A stretch of 64,000 nucleotides of DNA from Anastatus disparis (GCA_017163975.1 JAFFSR010000301.1:434001-498000), one strand, 5' to 3'; positions 23,010 through 33,689 are shown, numbered from the stretch's first letter. Notes: generated by a model from the letters alone, not told the origin. Numbers and translations: made by a program.

Positions 23010-23740
23010 TCTGTATATTATAAAATAACCCATATGTATAAGTAAACTAATCAGTTAAATATATTATATTAAATATTAATTCATTTTATATTATAAAATA
23101 TAACACACCTATATTAGTAAATATTCAAATTTTTATTGAAAATATAGTCATATGGCTTGTTTGTCAACTGTAATGCAAATTTTATATATACAAATATATA
23201 AAAAGGATGATTACTATAGTTATAATTCTATCAGCATGTTAATTATTTTTAAGCTTTATTCATTAAAACATAAATTGTTTTTCCATTTTTTAATTTCATG
23301 TATTAATATTTAGTTAAATAGTAATGTATATAATAAAATAACTCACTCGTATAAACAAACTATTCAGTTAAATACATTATATTAAATATTAATTCATCGT
23401 GTATCATAAAATAGCACACTTATATAAAATGAATAAGTAAATTATTCAAATTTTCATTAAAAATAGACATATAGCTTGTTCGTCAACTGTAATACAAATT
23501 TTATATGTTAATCTATAACAAAGCTGCCTATCGTAGTCATACTTTTATCAGTGTGCAAATTATTTTCAAACTACATTTACTGAAAACACACATTTTATAC
23601 TTCTATTTATTTATGTATTAATATTTAATATAATAAGTTTAACTAAATAGTATTGTATATTATGAAATAGCACACTCGTATAAGTAGATTCTTTAAATTT
23701 TCATTAAAAATAGACATACAGTTTGTTCGTAAATTGTATC
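23010..23740. repeat. Tandem repeat, unit about 310-330 bp, 2.3 copies
   Basis: Blocks CAGTTAAATA-ATTATATTAAATATTAATTC, then GCTTGTTYGTCAACTGTAAT-CAAATTTTATAT and ATATTTAGTTAAATAGTAATGTATA recur at about 23052, 23363 and (partial) 23640. AT-rich satellite-like; no coding capacity. Confidence 0.7.
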
Positions 23741-24360
23741 ATCCATTGTTATCAGTAAATTTTGATCTTGATTCATTCTAACCTTATTTTTTTTATTGAA
23801 ATGTGCACAAATTTATCTTTAAAACATTAGTTAAATATATTACTTTTTTTGGTACTTTGATGATTTTTAATCTGAGTAATAGAAATATAGAATAATAAAA
23901 CTTTCATAACCTCAAACCTTCATAACCTCAAACCTTCATTAATTGCTGTTACTATACTTATTTTTAAATGAAAAACAATTAAAAATATATACATATTGTA
24001 CCTGCATTAAGCAATACTTATGCAATAAAGGAATAAATTACTTATCTGAATTGTTATATTATTTGATGTCTTTACAATTTTACTGGAATTTTTAAATAAA
24101 AGGTAGTCACCTTGCTTGTGCTCATAGTTATATATTTTATCATTAAACTATACATTGGTTATATACATAAATAATATTGCTTGGTGTAAAATAAAATATT
24201 CTTATTCTATTTTAATTGAGTTACTTCTATTATATTTAAAAAACAATGCCTAGAAATTAATTTTTATTTATTTAAAAAATCTAAACCCTTTAAAATTTAA
24301 TTTTTGGCGCCTATTCTATATCGACCAATCAGGATTCGATCTTTAGATGCTTCAACATGG
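23741..24360. other. AT-rich flank of the Polinton
   Basis: Contains a short duplication (ATAACCTCAAACCTTC twice near 23907-23936). I searched by eye for a Polinton terminal inverted repeat here and against 34-34.4 kb and saw none. Confidence 0.4.
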
Positions 24361-24367
24361 CGGCTCA

Positions 24368-24772
24368 TCATTTTTTTAAGAAGGGATCAATAGAAAAATT
24401 GTTAAGAAATTTCTCGAAACATAATCCAGATGTCATGTAATCCAAAAACATGATACCAAATTGGCCGCACACATCAGATGTTCCACTCTGTAATTTTACC
24501 GTATTCCAACGGAATCTATTACAATTACGACATGGTCGGTTAATATAATCTGGTATCAAAGGCGGCAATCCATAACTATCAAAACACCAAGCTGTACCAC
24601 TACGGTTAACGTACATACACACCCAATGTGTTCCGGGTTTTGTATGACCATCAGTGTTCACTACAATTGCTGTCGGTTTCGTCCACACCTCCGGAATTTG
24701 ATCTGCTGGGTACACTCCTACAGTGTGGGACGGTATACCCTTCAAAATTTTCATTATCTCCAAGTTGTTCAT
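24368..24772 (-). pseudogene. Adenain-like cysteine protease with catalytic Cys replaced
   Basis: Matches the adenovirus maturation protease family used by Polintons to process virion proteins. Taking MNNLEIM (24772) as start: the His is in GTHWVCMYV (about 24626), the acidic partner in CFDSYG, and the conserved Gln-x-Cys block reads DVCGQFGIMF. In the family the residue after GQF/GQY is the nucleophile Cys; here it is Gly (codon GGT at 24457-24455), one base from TGT. Length about 134 aa is normal for the truncated family form. The frame is otherwise open, so the loss of the nucleophile is the main defect. It overlaps the upstream ORF by about 120 nt. Confidence 0.8.
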
Positions 24773-25304
24773 CATAAAGAAGCGTCGGTGGTTGAAACAC
24801 AAAATCAGAATCACGCTTCAAATCTCGTAAAGATAACCATTTTTTTAAACGGTACGCATTGTTTAAAGCACACGTATATTTTAGATGAGGTGTCTTTACA
24901 GCGTGATTGAGACAATACTTATTTAACCACGGTAGCTGATTAAATAAGGGGCAATCTTTATTTGATTCTAAGTTTATAATTTCTTGCGCTGTAATATCGT
25001 ATAAAATTGACAACTTTTGTTTACCTCTCTCGTAAATTTTTCTAACTTTCCGAGTAAGATCGCGCAACGTTTGGTAGAGAGCTTTCTCCGTGACATCACC
25101 GTCAAAATAGTCAAGACCATGATGATGTTCTGCAAGCCAATTATTTTCTCTTCTTATGCCTCTGCTAAAAGCGTTAATACGATTTTTCGATGCGACAATC
25201 CAATGACCGCTAAAATCATCGTTCAAAGCTACGATAGCGACTTCTTTTGGAACAACTCTATTATTGCTATCTTTTAAATACTGAATATCCATAACTAAAT
25301 ACAT
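24651..25304 (-). CDS. Conserved Polinton-neighbour protein, function unknown
   Basis: The better start is MDIQYLKDSNNRVVPKEVAI (Met at 25292). Features seen: an HHGLDYFDGDV block, IYERGKQKLSIL, then a Cys/His cluster (CPLFNQLPWLNKYC-LNH) and ALNNAYRLKKWL near 24840. I recall proteins of this pattern (DIQ at the start, WL-HHG, IYVKG, Cys/His end, ALKN-x-LKKWL) in many insect genomes. The alternation of acidic residues suggests an RNase H-like nuclease fold, but this is inference. The C-terminal 50 residues after KKWL overlap the protease gene in another frame and are probably read-through after loss of the original stop. Confidence 0.5.
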   Translation of the reverse strand: MYLVMDIQYLKDSNNRVVPKEVAIVALNDDFSGHWIVASKNRINAFSRGIRRENNWLAEHHHGLDYFDGDVTEKALYQTLRDLTRKVRKIYERGKQKLSILYDITAQEIINLESNKDCPLFNQLPWLNKYCLNHAVKTPHLKYTCALNNAYRLKKWLSLRDLKRDSDFVFQPPTLLYDEQLGDNENFEGYTVPHCRSVPSRSNSGGVDETDSNCSEH

Positions 25305-25389
25305 GATTTAACTTTTTGTCTGACCAATGCAACGATTAAAGCTATACTGAGGTGTAACGGCGATGTCTTTTCATCCGATAAAATTTGTA

Positions 25390-26690
25390 AGCGCCATCTA
25401 TTGATAGCTTTACCCATTAAAATCTACAAATGTTTGTTGCGATGCGTCAATCTCTAAAATGTTATCGTATTCTGCATAAATTATACAATTGACGGTGTCT
25501 GTCAGAGGTTTGCTAAATCTGACATCGAGTCTAACACTTCCATGTTTTATTTAATTCCAATCAGTACATTCATTTGCCGATAAATCGGGTGTTATATCAA
25601 ATGCAAACAGACAGAAACCGTTTGGATACTACTCACGAGTAATTTTATTTTCCTCATTGAGAAAATGGACACCTGTACCGCTGAATAGAGTATGATATGC
25701 ATCAACATATAACTTTTTTATTCTAAATCAGGTTGCAATGGTTTTGAAGGTATTTGAACACCATCAGCAAACAAATATAGAAAATTGATGTTAAAATGAT
25801 CAAAATTGAACGGATTGAGCATTTGGTCTCCGTTAAACGCCTTGTTTTGAACGAACCCTATGATTCTTTTTTTAGGTAACTGTCCTAGAATAATATTATC
25901 CAGAGTTTCACCATGTATACCGCTATGCATTTTTATAGCTTTGACTTCAACTATTGTGAGAGGATATTTAGCTGTAGCTTTAGAAAGTGCTTTTGCGTGT
26001 GCTAATAGCACACCTGGGTTAATTTTTACTCGTCTAACTAAAAGATTAGCTTCTTCAATATGTACAGCAAAGTATCCTGAAGGATCCATGAGACAAAAAC
26101 CATCTCGAGAGCGCACTAATCAAACTCTTACTTTAACGTCGTTTAATAATAACTTTTCTTGATTAAACACATCTGCATGTAAATGCTCGACAAGATCTTC
26201 AGTTTTTTTGCGCCCAAATATTCACGCCGCCTTACAAGTCCTTCGTTGTCACTACCCACATCGTCCATTTTCCCAACTGTATCGTCACACCACAAAACGG
26301 ATGATAAATAAGAATTTGGAGCAGCAGGGCCATAGTTGAGTAGTGTCTCGATGTATGCTCTGTACGCGTAAGCATTATTTGGAGCTGTCACAGGTTCCTA
26401 GTTAAATAGTACATCTAATTGGCTGAATAGTGAGTGCATAAAATTATTCACCGGTGCCACTTTATTGAATAGTTCTGCTGTCACATTTCCAGGATACTCA
26501 TCGACAGTGGTGTATAAGCCAACGCACAAGCTAAGCATAGTATGTGCTAAATCTAAAGAATCTTCGCCATTTCCAGATATTACAAATTTTATAAGTGCGT
26601 CATCAGTCAACAAGGAGATAGGCTTATACTGGACCCAATGAGAGCTCTCAATAGTAGTTGAATAGAAGCAATTCCGATTCCATGCACTCT
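25390..26690 (-). pseudogene. Major capsid protein (double jelly-roll, F54H12.2-like), broken
   Basis: Recognisable pieces lie in order on the minus strand across at least four frame changes or stops. They are the N-terminal ECMESELLLFN (about 26690), VISGNGEDSLDLAHTMLS (26398-26613), AYIETLLNYGPAAPNSYL (26143-26391), GFVQNKAFNGDQMLNPFNF and QIPSKPLQPD (25718-26116), and a C-terminal part with FSGTGVHFL, FDITPDLSANE, KHGSVRLDVRFS and CIIYAEYDNILEID (25410-25715). This set matches the adintovirus/Polinton hexon-type protein, annotated in databases as F54H12.2-like. Breaks occur near 26665, 26395, 26120, 25717, 25628 and 25553. It would have built the icosahedral shell. No intact product is possible. 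Confidence 0.85.
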
Positions 26691-26851
26691 CAGGACTGCG
26701 TGTGTAGAAACGCTATCTTTAGTCGAAAATGTCTCTTGTCGTTCGTGCTTTTTTACTTTTTCGAGAATTTTTCTTTTTTTTTTGGTTCGATTTATTTTCT
26801 TCTTTATTACTTTATTCCTTTTATTTTTTGTGTTGCGCCGGTTATCTTTCT

Positions 26852-27259
26852 TCAAATGCTCTTAACACTGACACTGCCGTTATCTAATTGCAAAGCAGAC
26901 AGATAACGCTGTTTCTTATATTCAGATCTTTCCATTAATTTATCTAGTTTCTCTTCAGCCTTCCTTTTAAGATTTGTGCCAGACCCTTTTATACGATTTC
27001 GTAGAGATTCTTTGACTGGAGTATTCTGCCTTGCAACGTCAGATAAAACTTTCACACCAGTACGCAATGCCCCCTTTCCCACAGCTTTAGCGCCACGGGT
27101 AAGTAGCGGTAGTACACGACGAAACAACCCAGCTAGAAAACTTCCTACACCACCATGCCCTCTTTGGTAGGGGGCTCCAACGTAAATACGTCCGATACCC
27201 CTACCATTTTTACCACCACCACCGATCTGCATGCCCAAGTATGCCTCGTAATAATTCAT
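26852..27259 (-). CDS. Small Gly-rich basic virion protein (adenovirus core/pVI-type analogue)
   Basis: An intact 135-aa ORF. The N-terminus (IGGGGKNGRGIGRIYVG) is Gly-rich and has IGGGG, which fits the adenain cleavage pattern [MIL]xGx-G. Then an amphipathic segment follows (FLAGLFRRVLPLLTRGAKA, then VGKGALRTGVKVLSDVA), and a Lys/Arg-rich end. This block (LFR-x3-PLL-x-GAKAVG) is typical of a gene next to the capsid gene in animal Polintons. In adintoviruses similar proteins are proposed to be virion core or membrane-active proteins. It is the only fully open gene of the capsid module. Confidence 0.7.
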   Translation of the reverse strand: MNYYEAYLGMQIGGGGKNGRGIGRIYVGAPYQRGHGGVGSFLAGLFRRVLPLLTRGAKAVGKGALRTGVKVLSDVARQNTPVKESLRNRIKGSGTNLKRKAEEKLDKLMERSEYKKQRYLSALQLDNGSVSVKSI

Positions 27260-27352
27260 CTCTTTTCTTATTAATCAATACGATGAAAGTGCAACGTCAC
27301 TGTCAAGGTGCGAAATCAAATAGTATTGTAACCGTGTTGTGAAATTGATCCT

Positions 27353-28475
27353 TCATGATGTTTTTTCGATCTGGCTGGCTGCAACCCAGGAATTGAATTT
27401 ATCGGGGTAACCTTTCCATTTAACAAAATATTTTTCATTACGACTACTTCCATTACTTTTTAAAATTTTTTTAACTTCGAAACTTGCGTTATTTAAATTC
27501 TTGTTTACTCTACTAAACTCGTGCTCGTAGAAACACCCGTCAATATCCTCATCAGCTAAATCTTTTAGAAAGTATACCGGTGTCTGGCGAGCTACTGAGA
27601 TACGAGTAATTTTAAACAGTTCCAATGTCCATCCACCCTCGTATCCTTTTGCAAACACGTTTCTTGCTTGACTGACCCGTACTAGATCACCGATGGTGTA
27701 TTTAGGTTTTCGGTACTTGGAGCAACCATATCAATATTCTAAATTTTTTTGAGCTTTGTGAGCGTTGTAAATCGTAACAGATGCTGGCTCCATCTTGATA
27801 GATGAGTGTTTGCTATGATGGTAATATTTTTTCTAGAATATCAACGTAGCGACGAGTGTTTTTATGCGTAAAATATTGCTACATCCGTTCCTTTATGGTT
27901 CTTATAAACCTTTCGGCCACAGCTGCTTTCATATCAGGACTTCGCACTATTCTAAATAAAATTTCATTTTTCTTCAACACTTCTTGCAGTTCTTTTCCTA
28001 GAAATTCTTTCCCCTTATCCGTTTGAAAAATCACGGGTTTTCGATTAGCACTGTTTTTCAAAATGTTTTCAAATGCTTTGGCAACACTTTTTGAAGTTTT
28101 ATCCATGAGTGGTAAAGCCCATGCGTATTTACTCAAAATGTCGATGACAACGAGGATATAAGTGTAATCATCGATAAAAGTCTTGACCGCTCTCATATCC
28201 ATCAAATCTACCTCCCAGACGTCATCACGATTTCGAACATTGTGATGACGTCTAGGAACTCTGTGTCGTACAAGTCTGTGCAGATTGTAAACATCCTGAC
28301 TTTCGAACCAGTCGATTACTTTCCGAGCCGGATATTTATTTCGTACAGAGGTTATAATTTTATTAGCCCCCGCATATGCTTCTGGTCTTGGTGGACCAAA
28401 ATAAAGCTTACTTAATTGTTTCTGCATTATTCTTGTTTTTTTCCTTTTGCTTGCTCCTTTGTCAGAATCATACAC
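27353..28475 (-). pseudogene. Polinton integrase (DDE core plus chromodomain), interrupted
   Basis: The core at 27879-28475 starts with LYFGPPRPEAYAGANKI. It carries the catalytic triad: D in VWEVDLMDM, D in IFQTDKGKEFLG and E in AAVAERFIRT. After a stop at 27878 and frame changes, KYRKPKYTIGDLVRVSQA (about 27650-27720) and the ORF 27353-27658 continue. The latter includes the chromodomain-like KYFVKWKGYPDKFNSWVAA, which would bind modified histone tails and steer integration. Residues of the triad are intact, so only the break near 27760-27878 disables the gene. Acts in the nucleus to insert element DNA. Confidence 0.9.
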
Positions 28476-28508
28476 GCTTTTGTCTTCTTTGTTTTCTTAA
28501 AGAATCTA

Positions 28509-28958
28509 TTAAAGATGTTGTATTCGTGTACGATCGCGTAAATTTCTACACGACCATGTATTGCGCGTTGAGCGAAATGTCTCGTCGGCCTTTTCCTTGA
28601 TGAAATATATTCTGTGCAATATGACGCTTAGGTTATTGTGATGACTCCCCTTTGTGAATAAGTTGACAATGGCGTTACTTGAGGATGATTCACGCATCAG
28701 ATCATCCAATATTAATAACTTTGGGCGTGAGTCACCAGCGTAGTCCGTACTTTGAGGAAGCCCCTCGCGAAATTCTATATGTCTCCCAAGCTCTTTGTAA
28801 CCTACCTGCCATTCAGCATAGTAAACAATCACGCGATCGAAACGTGTGTCACTCATACGATCGATGAATTTCAGAAATTTTTTTACAAATACTGTTTTGC
28901 CACAACTGGTAGGTCCGCAAAGCATAGATGTCCATGAGTGTTTACATCTAATATCCAT
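28509..28958 (-). pseudogene. Packaging ATPase (FtsK/HerA, A32-like), truncated
   Basis: Starts MDIRCKHSWTSMLCGPTSCG; Walker A is GPTSCGKT (residues about 15-22) and Walker B is LLILDDLM (about residues 83-90). The conserved FTKGSHHNNLSVI follows. The next part is diverged (probably paired frameshifts), but NLRDRTRIQHL at the end is again family-typical. A stop then removes the C-terminal third usually present. It would pump genome DNA into capsids. It lies 33 bp upstream of the integrase ORF. Confidence 0.85.
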
Positions 28959-28959
28959 G

Positions 28960-29640
28960 ACTTACTACTATAACAACTACTATTCTTCTCTGAAACTGTT
29001 AGAACACTAAACGTTCCAACAAAATACACTGATAGTTATAGTTCATGACTTTCTAAAATCCATGTACTTTTTCACCAACAGAGCTTCAATAATTCTACCA
29101 ATTCTCTCGATTCTCCATCTAAACTGTACCCGATCTCATGCCGCTTGTTTCCACTGATCACGCCGCGCAGCACGACTGGCGTAATTCCACACGTGTAATA
29201 TACGAATACTTGGTGAGTTGGGATCAAATCTCACTTTTTTTCTCTATATACCAGAGCTGTCTGCTGACAAAGCTAAAGTTTTTCTGGATTTTATGACAAT
29301 CTTGTGATCGCGTGGCCGCTCGCGTATCCGCGAGAGCGTTAAAGAAGAGCTCATCCTCCCACTGTCGTAATATTAACACACACCGCTTGCGAGTGCTCCA
29401 GAACAGCTAGCTTTTTTAGTGCATGCGTGGTTGGCTGGTTGGCTCCCACAACCGCGAGCGCGTTAGAGACGAGCTCGCCCCCCCCCCACCACTGCAATAT
29501 TACCTCTCTTCTCCTTACCACTCACGGTCTCGTGAGCATTTTGGATTGGAAATTGTTTTGCACATGCGTTCTTATCATTGTATACCTACTCAGACGATGT
29601 GGAATTCAGTCGTTAACTGTGTCTGTATCCGTACGGGTAG
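28960..29640. other. Spacer between ATPase and polymerase, with an imperfect direct duplication
   Basis: Less AT-rich than the rest. CCGCGAGAGCGTTA-AAGAAGAGCTC near 29328-29353 is repeated as CCGCGAGCGCGTTAGAGACGAGCTC near 29452-29476, followed by a C-run and a shared ATATTA. The plus-strand ORFs at 29423-29720 are not supported by family or codon signals. The minus strand may carry the promoter of the ATPase-integrase-capsid block. Confidence 0.4.
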
Positions 29641-29641
29641 C

Positions 29642-32208
29642 TTATTTCAACCCGATAAATCTTCTTTTACCATATACGGTTTTACAATATTTCGTCTCTG
29701 TAAGTGATAATACTTCGTGAAAATCTGTCCTTCTTATTGCCGGTGAAGATATAATTATTTCGTCCGTGTTACCCGATATTAACTCGCGTATACTTTCAAA
29801 ATTAATTTTTTGACTATTTGAATGATTTAGTCTTATACCTTTAATTTTACATACTGTTTGTTCAGAACCATCTGGAAGTTTATACTTGTACGCACAAAAT
29901 TTTTGTTTACCAGAGGCAAAAGATGATATGTATGTACCAACACCTTTCTCCGCTAATTCATCAGTAAGTTCACCAAGCAGTGTACCGATCGGCAAATCGT
30001 GTTCGTCGTTCTTACTAACATAGAAAACGGAGTCTATGTCGTAGTACAGTGCACGCGATCCTAGTTTGTTCAAATAATCAAAAAGATCAAGCCGGGTTTG
30101 TGCTGTTGTGAAAGCTGCAATTACAACACTTGTCGTGCGTGACTGCAACAGAGCTTCATCCTGATACTGCCGATTCACGTACAATACCTGATCGTTGACT
30201 GGGATGATACTGTTTACAACCACTTCAGCATTGGTAAGTAGTTCTGTCAATCTTGCTGGCTCTGTAACAACCTCTGTTTTAGCTATATTCTCTCGTTGCG
30301 CGAGCTTCCCATATAACGAGTTTAAACATAGTTTAGCAATCGATCTCAAACCCGCATTAAAATTTATATCAGTTTTACTTAGACGAATACCCTCTTTACG
30401 TTCAAAGTTCTCTATATAACGATCCTTATGATCTTCGGTAATACATTCTGACGGGTAACCAGAAGCCTCGATTTTTTGTTTAAACAATTCATCCATGTAC
30501 CCGGTAAAAATACCACCTGTTCGCGTGACAGGGTTATATTGTACCATCTTATATTGCCATATTTCGTAAACGTTTTGAATCACGTATCCTATTCCTACAG
30601 CTTTTTTAAGCTTTTCTAACACCCATGTTCCGTGTAATACCCGATCTATCGTATTATCGCGCATACAATCCGTTCGAATCATTTGTTCACAGCACGTACG
30701 GCAAAGAGAAAAAATTAATTTTCCATGCATCGTAACTGGTAAAACAGGGTAATACAAATTTCTGGGCGGGAGTACATCACACATGATAAGACCTTCAACG
30801 TTACTGCCGTCGTTGTTATCCCCTATGAGAGTTTGAGTTTCATTACCCACATATAACGTTGGATGAACCACACGATATTTACCTCGTTTATAAACGTATA
30901 GATATAATGAACATACATCAACGTATTTAATTTTTTTATCACCCTCACACTCGTATAATTTTACCGTGTTACCAGTTCTACCACCAAAAAATGCATCACG
31001 GGGGTTAAGCGGTTTACTATAAACAATATCGATATTCGCATTTATATATTCTCTCAATTCCCGGTTATGTGAAATTTCCCGCTCAAATTTACAACCCCAT
31101 ATTTCAATGAGTGTATAATTGCCTGTTTTAATTTTTAAGGATATAGCACATGTTCTTTCATATCTGTCGTCAAGCGATTCGCCTGATGATAATGTTTCAT
31201 TTCTATTTATCCTGTAACATCGTGAACATCCATGCCAGTAGCACCCGTAAAATTGAAGAACTGTACCATTATGATCCTCATCTGCTCGTGGTGGAGCGTA
31301 TCCATTAACAAGAATACCTTCAACAAGTCTCCTCTCCCGTCCATGCCCTGCATGCTCAATTCGACACTGTAGAACCTTTAGTTCCATCCAATAAAGCCAT
31401 TGTATAGCTTTAATGGATTGATTATCAGCCATTCTGTACCTTCTCACAGGTATAACACCTATTTGGTTATTTTTAAAAACTTTTTCCCGTAAACATGCAT
31501 ACACGATGAAGCTATGGTTGTGCACTCTTCGAATGGGTCTACATTAAACTTCATAAAATTTTTTCGAAATTCTAAACAGGCCTTTCTCAGTATTTTAACA
31601 TCTTGTTCACAATATTTTACGATCTCTTCTTGGAAATTAAATATGCATCCTGTACCTGACTGTCGAATATACCATTCTATAAATTTTTCTCTTTCTTCAC
31701 TGTTCATACCATCGACACCGTTCATATCTAGGCTCGGTAAACGACCGATAGATAATTGGTTTTCTTCTGTGTTAAATAAATGTGGTAAAGTTCCTTTTTC
31801 TATATCTGACAACCCGTCAGCTTTCGGTAAATCACATAATGGCATATGAAAATAATTTAGACTATCGATAAATTCAACGCTTGAAATATGCATCAGAATT
31901 ATTTTGGAATCGTTTAAAATCTCCGTTGCTTTCTCCCGTGAACAATGGTTTTCTACGATATACTTGAATACAAATTGACAATCAAACCCTTGCGAATTGT
32001 GTGCTATACAAATAATTTTTTTAAACTTTTCACGTCGTGATAGAGCTAATCCGACAAATTGTTTTACTGGATCTTTTTGAAATACAAATTCACGAATACC
32101 ATACTCTTCACACATATTTGATATATTAGTATCCTTTAGACAAAAACTACAAACTTGTACAACACACAGGTAAGGTACATGTATTTTTTTATTTTCATCA
32201 CCTAACAC
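29642..32208 (-). pseudogene. Protein-primed family B DNA polymerase, frameshifted
   Basis: Two ORFs overlap in different frames near 31459-31525. The upstream one (31459-32208) carries the exonuclease part: Exo II (IAHNSQGFDCQFVFKYI) and Exo III (YCEQDVKILRK). The downstream one (29642-31525) has the family block FYGCYWHGCSRCY and the polymerase motifs. Motif A is DVCSLYLYVYKRGKY (family SLYP, so Pro is Leu here), motif B is KLCLNSLYGKLAQRE, and motif C is YYDIDSVFY. The C-terminus has KIKGIRLNHSNSQKINF. It would copy the element by protein priming. Exo I and the Zn cluster are missing (see findings). Confidence 0.92.
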
Positions 32209-32663
32209 AGAAAGGCTGTACCAGTCAAGTTTAGAATAGGTTGATAATGTCCTTGGTTTTCATAATACATTATGCGTAGTGTATAAGATACGTTTTGGTA
32301 TGTATCAGTTACAACTTTTGTACCATCATAAAGAGGTATATTCCCACGCCCAAAATTCCGGAAAGAGTAAACCACAATAGCTGTGCTTTTCGTAGCCAGA
32401 AAAATTTTAAACTGATGAATTTCTTGTAAACCACACCCTGTTGATGGCATAGTAATCTGTGCTTGATCAATGAGATCAAAAGCTGCTCTTTTTTGCTCCC
32501 TACTATTGTGCTGTTTAATAGTATTCCAGTAATCGTGTAGTGTACCTGAGCGAATTTGTCCTCTTACAGCATAGGCGAGTGCCGTAACTAATGATCTCGG
32601 AAAGCAAAGATTATCGTCGTTGCGTATAGTTAAAATGGATTTTTTTGTACACATGATCATCAC
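32202..32663 (-). pseudogene. N-terminal domain of the polymerase reading unit
   Basis: A 153-aa ORF with IRNDDNLCFPRSLVTALAYA and MPSTGCGLQEIHQFKIFL, then YENQGHYQPILNLTGTAFLC. In insect Polinton polymerases this block (DNLC-x-RAL, PxxGCGxxEI, H-x-VxNLTAF) precedes a Cys-rich cluster and Exo I. Here the frame stops at NLTGTAFLC, and the next recognisable family sequence (HVPYLCVVQVC) starts 35 bp later in another frame, so the intervening portion is deleted. It begins 5 bp from the end of the next gene upstream. Confidence 0.7.
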
Positions 32664-32667
32664 TTAA

Positions 32668-33093
32668 TCAAACACATCCGTTGTCCCTCATATCTGGCAC
32701 TATAACACACTTGATCACAAAGTTTTGATCTATGTTAAAGTCTTGAGAACTCTGTGCGACACTAAATATAATTTCCCACGAATCTTGACTAGTGAAATTT
32801 CTAATAGGTCTGAAACATAGCCATAATGGCCCATGAACAAAATGATCAGATAGTATCGTTACACCTATAAAATCGGAAGGACTACGTCCATTCACTAATT
32901 GATTACGCATATCATGTAAAGACCCATTTAACCACTCAAAAATGTTTGCTTCTGCTGGTGGTAATGATATTCTTACCGAAATCTCTACACCTTCTGCATC
33001 AAACCTGTGGTAAAATCGGGAAATTTGGTCTTCAATTAAAAATAATGGTCTTCCTTGTGACTCCCCCACTTCTCTCTCCGCACCTTCACCCAT
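32668..33093 (-). CDS. Polymerase-proximal Polinton protein (or N-terminal exon)
   Basis: 141 aa, no Cys cluster. Family-like features are FVHGPLWLCFRPIRNF, SDWEIIFSVAQSSQDF-like SWEIIFSVAQSSQ and FVIKCVIVP. I recall this block upstream of the polymerase in insect Polintons. The Met at 33093 sits directly after a good splice acceptor (CTGTTACAG), so it may be an exon and not a start. The intron upstream joins a Ser-rich or low-complexity exon. Confidence 0.5.
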   Translation of the reverse strand: MGEGAEREVGESQGRPLFLIEDQISRFYHRFDAEGVEISVRISLPPAEANIFEWLNGSLHDMRNQLVNGRSPSDFIGVTILSDHFVHGPLWLCFRPIRNFTSQDSWEIIFSVAQSSQDFNIDQNFVIKCVIVPDMRDNGCV

Positions 33094-33192
33094 CTGTAAC
33101 AGATCAACTTTATTTTTTCTTTTAATCTTAATATATATCTATATGTATTACTAAAAAACATTGAAGTAATAATATATATCGATTATACTTAC
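33094..33192 (-). other. Candidate 99-bp spliceosomal intron
   Basis: On the minus strand AGAGC|GTAAGTATAATC gives a near-consensus donor at 33192 and TGATCTGTTACAG|ATGGG an acceptor at 33094. The interior is AT-rich. It separates the low-complexity segment from the 32668-33093 gene. Confidence 0.5.
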
Positions 33193-33234
33193 GCTCTATT
33201 CCAAAATCATTGGAAGACGACCAAGAGTTATCAG

Positions 33235-33387
33235 TAGAAGACGATGACGATGAAGATGAAGATGATGACGATGAAGATGAAGATGATGACGATGAAGATA
33301 AAGATGATGACAATGAAAATGAAGATGATGACGATGAAGATAAAGATGATGACGATGATGATGATGATGATGATGATAACCTTCTGG
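33235..33387. repeat. GATGAC/GATGAA minisatellite encoding acidic or Ser/His runs
   Basis: GATGATGACGATGAAGAT units repeated. On the minus strand one frame gives a poly-Ser block and another a His-rich block, on the plus strand a poly-Asp block. Which, if any, is translated is not clear; the minus strand agrees with the neighbouring exons. Confidence 0.85.
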
Positions 33388-33553
33388 ATGACACTCTTCT
33401 TGATGATAATGGAATGACGGGGTGATCATCATCTTCTTCTTCCACAACACTTGTATTTGTAGGTTTTGGAAATACAAGAAAAATAAATTATAAAAAGTTA
33501 AAAAATATTCTTCTGTAAAAAACTTTTAGCTCTTAAAAATCTCTCTCACTCAC

Positions 33554-33608
33554 CAAACACGTATTCACAACCAGCGATAACCTTGTCAACATCAATATCG
33601 TCTGCCAT
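33554..33608 (-). CDS. Candidate short coding exon (MADDIDVDK...)
   Basis: ATG at 33608 opens MADDIDVDKVIAGCEYVF and runs into a near-consensus donor, TTTG|GTGAGTGAG, at 33553. Too short to be found as an ORF. The reading joins in phase 1 to a downstream acceptor near 33455 (AATACAAG|TGTTG). I recall a similar short acidic peptide exon in insect Polintons, but that is weak. Confidence 0.35.
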
Positions 33609-33689
33609 CCGTCGAATTGGTAAAATGATAAATGTATTAAATATGTGTAGATATAGATATATATTCAATTATGATTAAATCATTTCAAT

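Noticed and set aside
29423..29720. Two overlapping plus-strand ORFs with His/Pro-rich starts
   Set aside because: Antisense to the Polinton and inside its spacer; no homology.
33128..33477. Poly-Ser, His-rich and poly-Asp ORFs
   Set aside because: Three frames of one GATGAC repeat; only the minus-strand version could be part of a spliced exon and that is unproven.
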